Source: Pieris napi
Lineage: Eukaryota > Arthropoda > Insecta > Lepidoptera > Pieridae
Length of the DNA stretch: 64,000 bases
Assembly (NCBI RefSeq): GCF_905475465.1
Contig: NC_062236.1
Span: forward strand, 4,722,001-4,786,000
Reading direction: 5' to 3'
Shown: in pieces, positions 60,201 through 64,000 of the stretch
Layout: every line of letters begins with the position of its first letter
Position numbering within the stretch: position 1 is the first letter of the stretch
Translations under genes and position numbers: made by a program
Notes under the pieces: model-generated
Seen by the model: the letters and a program-made list of their open reading frames with translations, nothing else
Told to the model about the DNA's origin: nothing
Databases searched by the model: none

Positions 60201-63200
60201 AAACTCCTAATACTATAAAGGAATCTGTGACTGTGTTCGATGTTCACAGTATCGAAACACGTAACGTAATAAGATCTATCAAAAATATTCCAATAACCAC
60301 ATTAGAAGATTTGATTGGACGTAATTTTTTTATTAGAAGTCGCTCTCATAGTGAAACATTTTCGGATTTCATTTCAGCGTGGCGAATAAAAAGTACATAC
60401 TCCTTGCTCGATCAGATTTTTGTATCTTTTGATAATTTTATTTCTTTAATACGCCAATAAATCAAAGTGAAATTATATGCTTAGGAGAAATTTGTTTTTA
60501 GTGGATTGATGGATGGGAGTTAAACGGCCAAGTGTGGCCGGCGGATTCCTGGGATGATGATAGAATGATAGAGTCTTGTGACCGAAGACCGCAGCGAAAG
60601 CTTGTTTCGCGTCAAAATGCGGCTCTCATACAATACCGAGTTCCAGCTCGGGGAAAGGGCTTTGCTGTCACAATACGACATCTGAAGAACACACGACGTA
60701 AGTTCTTATACCGACGTATCATTTTATTCAATTAACATATGTGCTTTATAGCATATACGGTTTAAGTGAAGATACATATAGGTATGGTAGACTTCTTTAT
60801 AGATTTTCCTAGGAATATTGTTACAGAAATTTGGTTTCAGTCGTTCAGTTGGTTTTGAATATTTTAATTTTTTTATATGTGAAATATGCTCATTTTTTTT
60901 TTAGAAATAGATAAAAAATACTTTTGGCTTACCCCCTTTACTTTGTTTATAGAGCAAGAATATTTTATAAGCTCTTTCATCTTGATCGTTATTTTTTACT
61001 AACTAAAAGTTATACGTGTTGACTTTTAATATTCATTAATTGCCAATTTTTTAAATTATGTTTTATTTAAAAGCCTTTCGCTGACCCTAACAGCTGAAAA
61101 TTATTAAATGTTACTGTAGTTAAACCTATACCCTCGCAAATCAACGACAAAGATTTTTTAGATCAGTTTTATATTATCATCATAAATAAATATATTAGAT
61201 AAGAAATCAAAAATATATTTATACCTGAACCGTGATCAATTCCATGATTAAGTCATTTCGGTTTGTCCTGTTTGTGTATCGCGTTATAAGTAATAACTTT
61301 CTCTGTATCTCGAATTGCTTTTAGCGACAAAATGATTTCGGTGTAATTACATTTTGTCCAATATATTGAGTTACAGAAAGCTATTATTGTTTTGTAATAG
61401 AGGCGCTTCTTGTCGCGTAATTTGACTCGAATTTTCAAATTAGTAAGGCAATCGTCGTATATTTAAATTTTCTTTGTTATTTATAAGTATTTAATAAATT
61501 ATTCAAATATTTACTATATTAGAAATATTTTCTCTTTTTTACTTAGTTTTATCGTCGGAACTAGAAAACCAGAAATTAGTTTCAGATTTCACTGATGGAA
61601 TGGTTTTCGTTAATTACTTGTATGAATATAAAGATACTACTAAGATGAATATAAAGTAATCAATTTAACGAAAAAATTACGAAAAATTTAAATAAATCAT
61701 TAGTTAATTGCATTATTTCTTTGACAAATTGCGATTATATTCGGTACGGAAGATAGAAAAATCTTTCAGTGTTGTGAATATAAGCGTAAATGTATACCTA
61801 TATGTATTGAAATAAATCATAAAAATGTTTCGGAACACGGATGTTTTGTTAAAAAAACGGTCCTTTACAAAATGTGTACACATAGATACATACGTTTTTA
61901 TTATGAAAAACGGTAAACAGTAGTAACAAAAACAGTGCTAAGGTTAGTCCAGCTATTTTAATATTTGGATGGATAAGTATTCAAACTTTATCTGCAGCTT
62001 GCAATCTAATGTTGTTCGGCGCTGAAGGAGTATACACGCTACGCAACCACGGCGAGGCCGGAAACTGTTCTATCATAGCAATATCTCCCACAACAGTTCG
62101 TGTACTGGATTTGAATGTTGGCCAGACGGTAAAAAGAGACACGCTACTAGAAATGGAGACCGGGACTATTCATCGTGTATGTACTTATTTAACTAAATAT
62201 ACTACTTGTTTAGTGTTTGCCTAAGAGTTTGCGTTGTTTAGGCAACGAGTACTTTTTCCGGAGTTGATAAAAATTATGCTTAATATTCTACTGATTCACT
62301 ATAATATAGATGCTAGTATTGTATCTGTATTATAGTAGTATTATCTCTATCACTCTTATTTTACAATATAATATTTTTTTTTTTTAATAGAGTAATTTTA
62401 TCTCGGAATGTGACTTTGCTATCTTTTTGTACCGAATGTAAACATTATTTATGAATATTATTTGTCGGAGTAATGGCGTTTCTGTCATGATATTTATATA
62501 TATATATATATATAAAATAAAATCAAAACCGTTATTACTTGTCAAAAAATAAATAATAATAATTTAATAATTTTATTTTAAATACAGTATATTTGGTTGT
62601 TATGATTACTAATAATAAATATAACAGTGATTCGAAAAATATGTAACATTTTAAAATAGTTCAGTTAAGTGAGTTTCATTGAGTTGACACAAGCAAAGTG
62701 GAAAATTCCTTAAAACATTTTCGCTGTAAATTTAAATTTGAAAGTGTTTTGTAACAATCATAAAGAAGCGCTTTGAGTTTTGAAACGGTTTCCGCAAACA
62801 AAATTGAAGCAGTGTCAGCGCCAATAATTAAAATTTATATAACATTTTAGTGTAGTTGAAGTTGAGTATCCGGTATTTTAGTCGTACCCTTACTATCTAC
62901 CAATATCTAAATGAAGTTTTACTTAGAATTAGAAGTTATATCAGAACTGACTCCGTATGTATGTCCTGATTCAATACAGATACTATGAAAAAGTAATTGT
63001 TTTAATACCACGAGTTTGACTTAAATACTTGTCAACATCATGGAAAACTGTAGCTCCAGTCAGTACAGAAGTATATCACCAAGTTTTCTTAAAAAAATAT
63101 CTATGAAACATTACATTCGTAATTTTTATATTTGGAGATTGTAACTGCCCACTTTTGTTTTTCAAAATTTTGTTTGCTTCAGCGTGTGACTCTCATCCTT

Positions 63201-63523
63201 GAGGTCATAGGTTAGATACCAGGCTGTGCACCAATGGACTTTCTGTCTATGGGCGCATCTAGTCCTTGGATTATTATTATTATATTTTAATATTGCAACG
63301 CGTAGTTGTTGATCAGAGCTAAATCTATACACGTAGTCTTTGAGATGAATTCACGATTTTCCAGCACACTCGTGCGTACTTAATTAGCTGTTATTCAAAC
63401 AATGTGTTTGTCAGTGCACAAAGCGTGGCCTACCGGATTACGTGGACATTGGAGGCGCAAGCGGCCTTGACCACACCCGAATGGAAGTTTTCGACAGCTT
63501 GTGCGGCTTAGATTCTATTGAAG
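54226..63523 (+). CDS. CRHBP: corticotropin-releasing-factor-binding protein, 5' part (runs off the window)
   Basis: Secreted protein that binds CRF-like neuropeptides (in insects DH44-type diuretic hormones are the expected ligands). Exons: 54226-54294, 58739-58835 (least certain), 59169-59329, 60502-60697, 61998-62176, 63415-63523; phases agree and encode 270 residues. Signal peptide about 1-19. Family marks: D-C-F-M then TSEEGELFFKS; G-G-L-V-A joined to W-I-D-G-W-E-L-N-G; R-P-C-N at the exon 4-5 join; and D-Y-V-D-I-G-G-A-S-G-L-D. Cysteines at 57, 79, 102, 135, 176, 198, 235 and 264 correspond to the first four sequential disulfide pairs of vertebrate CRF-BP. The last pair and the stop should follow downstream, since the vertebrate protein has about 320 residues. 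The reading breaks only because the window ends. Confidence 0.9.
57010..57170 (-). mobile_element. Metulj-like SINE, degraded copy in CRHBP intron 1
   Basis: It shares GCCTGACACATGCC, GGCATGCCGGTTTCCTC, GAACCTACGACTTAAGG and GCACACGCTGAAG with the better copy at 38985. Confidence 0.6.
57585..58255 (-). mobile_element. LINE 3' region in CRHBP intron 1
   Basis: Longest LINE relic here. On the minus strand it encodes broken pieces such as IVDDQSLSDRVHFLALRRDL, followed by the shared tail (ACTGAGCGTTTCCTAAGGC, GAGTGTCCATGGGCGG). The interval 58020-58255 holds a further conserved block. Frameshifts and stops show that it is inactive. Confidence 0.65.
58739..58835 (+). other. CRHBP: candidate CRHBP exon 2
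   Basis: Exon 1 ends in phase 0, but the D-C-F-M exon at 59169 begins with two bases of a codon, so an exon of 3n+1 bases must lie between. This segment has an acceptor (gttcgcag), an open frame of 32 codons plus one base and a donor (gttagt). Its Arg-rich peptide ends THRVIDINQ and would give about 33 residues between the signal peptide and the first cysteine, as in vertebrate CRF-BP. The acceptor has a weak pyrimidine tract and all three frames are open, so this is a proposal. Confidence 0.5.
59386..59855 (-). mobile_element. non-autonomous Helitron, type 1, copy in CRHBP intron 3
   Basis: On the minus strand it starts TCTAATATATAACATTCTCG and ends GGGGGCAGCTAG followed by T. The family blocks are present in reverse orientation (AACGGCTCGACCGAATC and GTCCACCCC). 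It is longer than the 34434 and 50155 copies, with about 130 extra bases near its 3' end. Confidence 0.75.
62496..62513. repeat. TA microsatellite
   Basis: About nine TA units in CRHBP intron 5. Shorter TA tracts occur near 18,410-18,430 and 24,416-24,460. Confidence 0.8.
63178..63275 (+). mobile_element. Metulj-like SINE, 5' fragment
   Basis: Plus-strand head piece: AGCGTGTGACTCTCATCC, TTGAGGTCATAGG, GGCTGTGCACCAATGGACTT. It lies in CRHBP intron 5, about 140 bases before exon 6. Confidence 0.6.
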
Positions 63524-64000
63524 GTAAGTTCACATACTATTTAACGATACTTCTGGAGTCTAGTGTTTCCAAAAAATAGTGTTGTTGCTAACCTTTCAAC
63601 ATTAATTAGTCCCATGTCCATTACATGTCCTCTCAGTCATGTCATGTCAGTAATGAGTTGATACGGTGTTGATCTTTAATAGATTTTGATTAACACTTGG
63701 ATTTTATCTTGAGTTGGAATATACCTGATTTATCAACTTGTTTCCGGTAAATTTGTCGACAACCTTTTTGAAGACGGTTCAACGACGGTTAAATGAACGA
63801 TTGTATTCATGTTTCTGGTTGTATGTATTGAGAAATAATTAATCACTAGGTTAGTTCTTAGTAAGCCAAACAAATTATTTTTTAAGGAACATATTGTGTA
63901 CTTGAAAACTAAATTTTGTCAAAATCATTACATTGCTTTAAATGTATACTCAATTACTATAATATTAATTATGACGTTTAAAGATAGCGATTTAATGTTT

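Noticed and set aside
1..64000. CRISPR arrays, bacterial operons or riboswitches
   Set aside because: No regularly spaced direct repeats or prokaryotic gene organisation; the sequence is an insect nuclear genome.

Overview
The window looks like an AT-rich lepidopteran (moth or butterfly) nuclear chromosome segment. The evidence is spliced genes with GT/AG introns, arthropod-specific gene families (nudel, Osiris), and many repeats of types typical of Lepidoptera: tRNA-derived SINEs, short Helitrons with CTAG ends, non-LTR retrotransposon tails and MITEs. The species cannot be named from the sequence alone.

Layout. (1) 1-23,000: no host gene could be supported. It holds LINE fragments, SINEs, Helitrons, a MITE and a 2.06 kb foldback element with 773 bp arms around an AT-rich core (7654-9712). 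(2) 23,097-39,661, minus strand: a complete nudel-type gene. I assembled 26 coding exons by hand; their phases agree throughout and give 5745 coding bases (1914 residues plus stop). The product has an N-terminal membrane segment, about 11 LDL-receptor class A repeats, an intact trypsin-like domain (His630, Asp678, Ser775, with Asp769 in the specificity pocket), a Ser/Thr/Asn-rich linker, SRCR-like segments and a second protease-like domain without its catalytic His and Ser. (3) 43,974-51,567, plus strand: an Osiris-family (DUF1676) gene of five coding exons and 331 residues. Its last intron carries a decayed two-gene PIF/Harbinger transposon. (4) 54,226 to beyond 63,523, plus strand: the 5' part of a corticotropin-releasing-factor-binding-protein gene (CRHBP). 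A TATA box lies about 100 bases upstream of the ATG. Eight of the ten family cysteines are present; the last exon or exons lie outside the window.

Nudel and the Osiris gene are divergent, about 4.3 kb apart; Osiris and CRHBP are in tandem. The three genes show no sign of working in one pathway: nudel is known for eggshell and embryonic-axis proteolysis, Osiris proteins for cuticle and epithelial secretion, CRHBP for binding CRF/DH44-like peptides. I see no dedicated new multi-gene system. The most notable points are the exon duplication and pseudoprotease in nudel, a MITE forming most of a nudel splice acceptor tract, the foldback element, and the Harbinger remnant in the Osiris gene. Exon borders were read by eye and may be off by a base or two.
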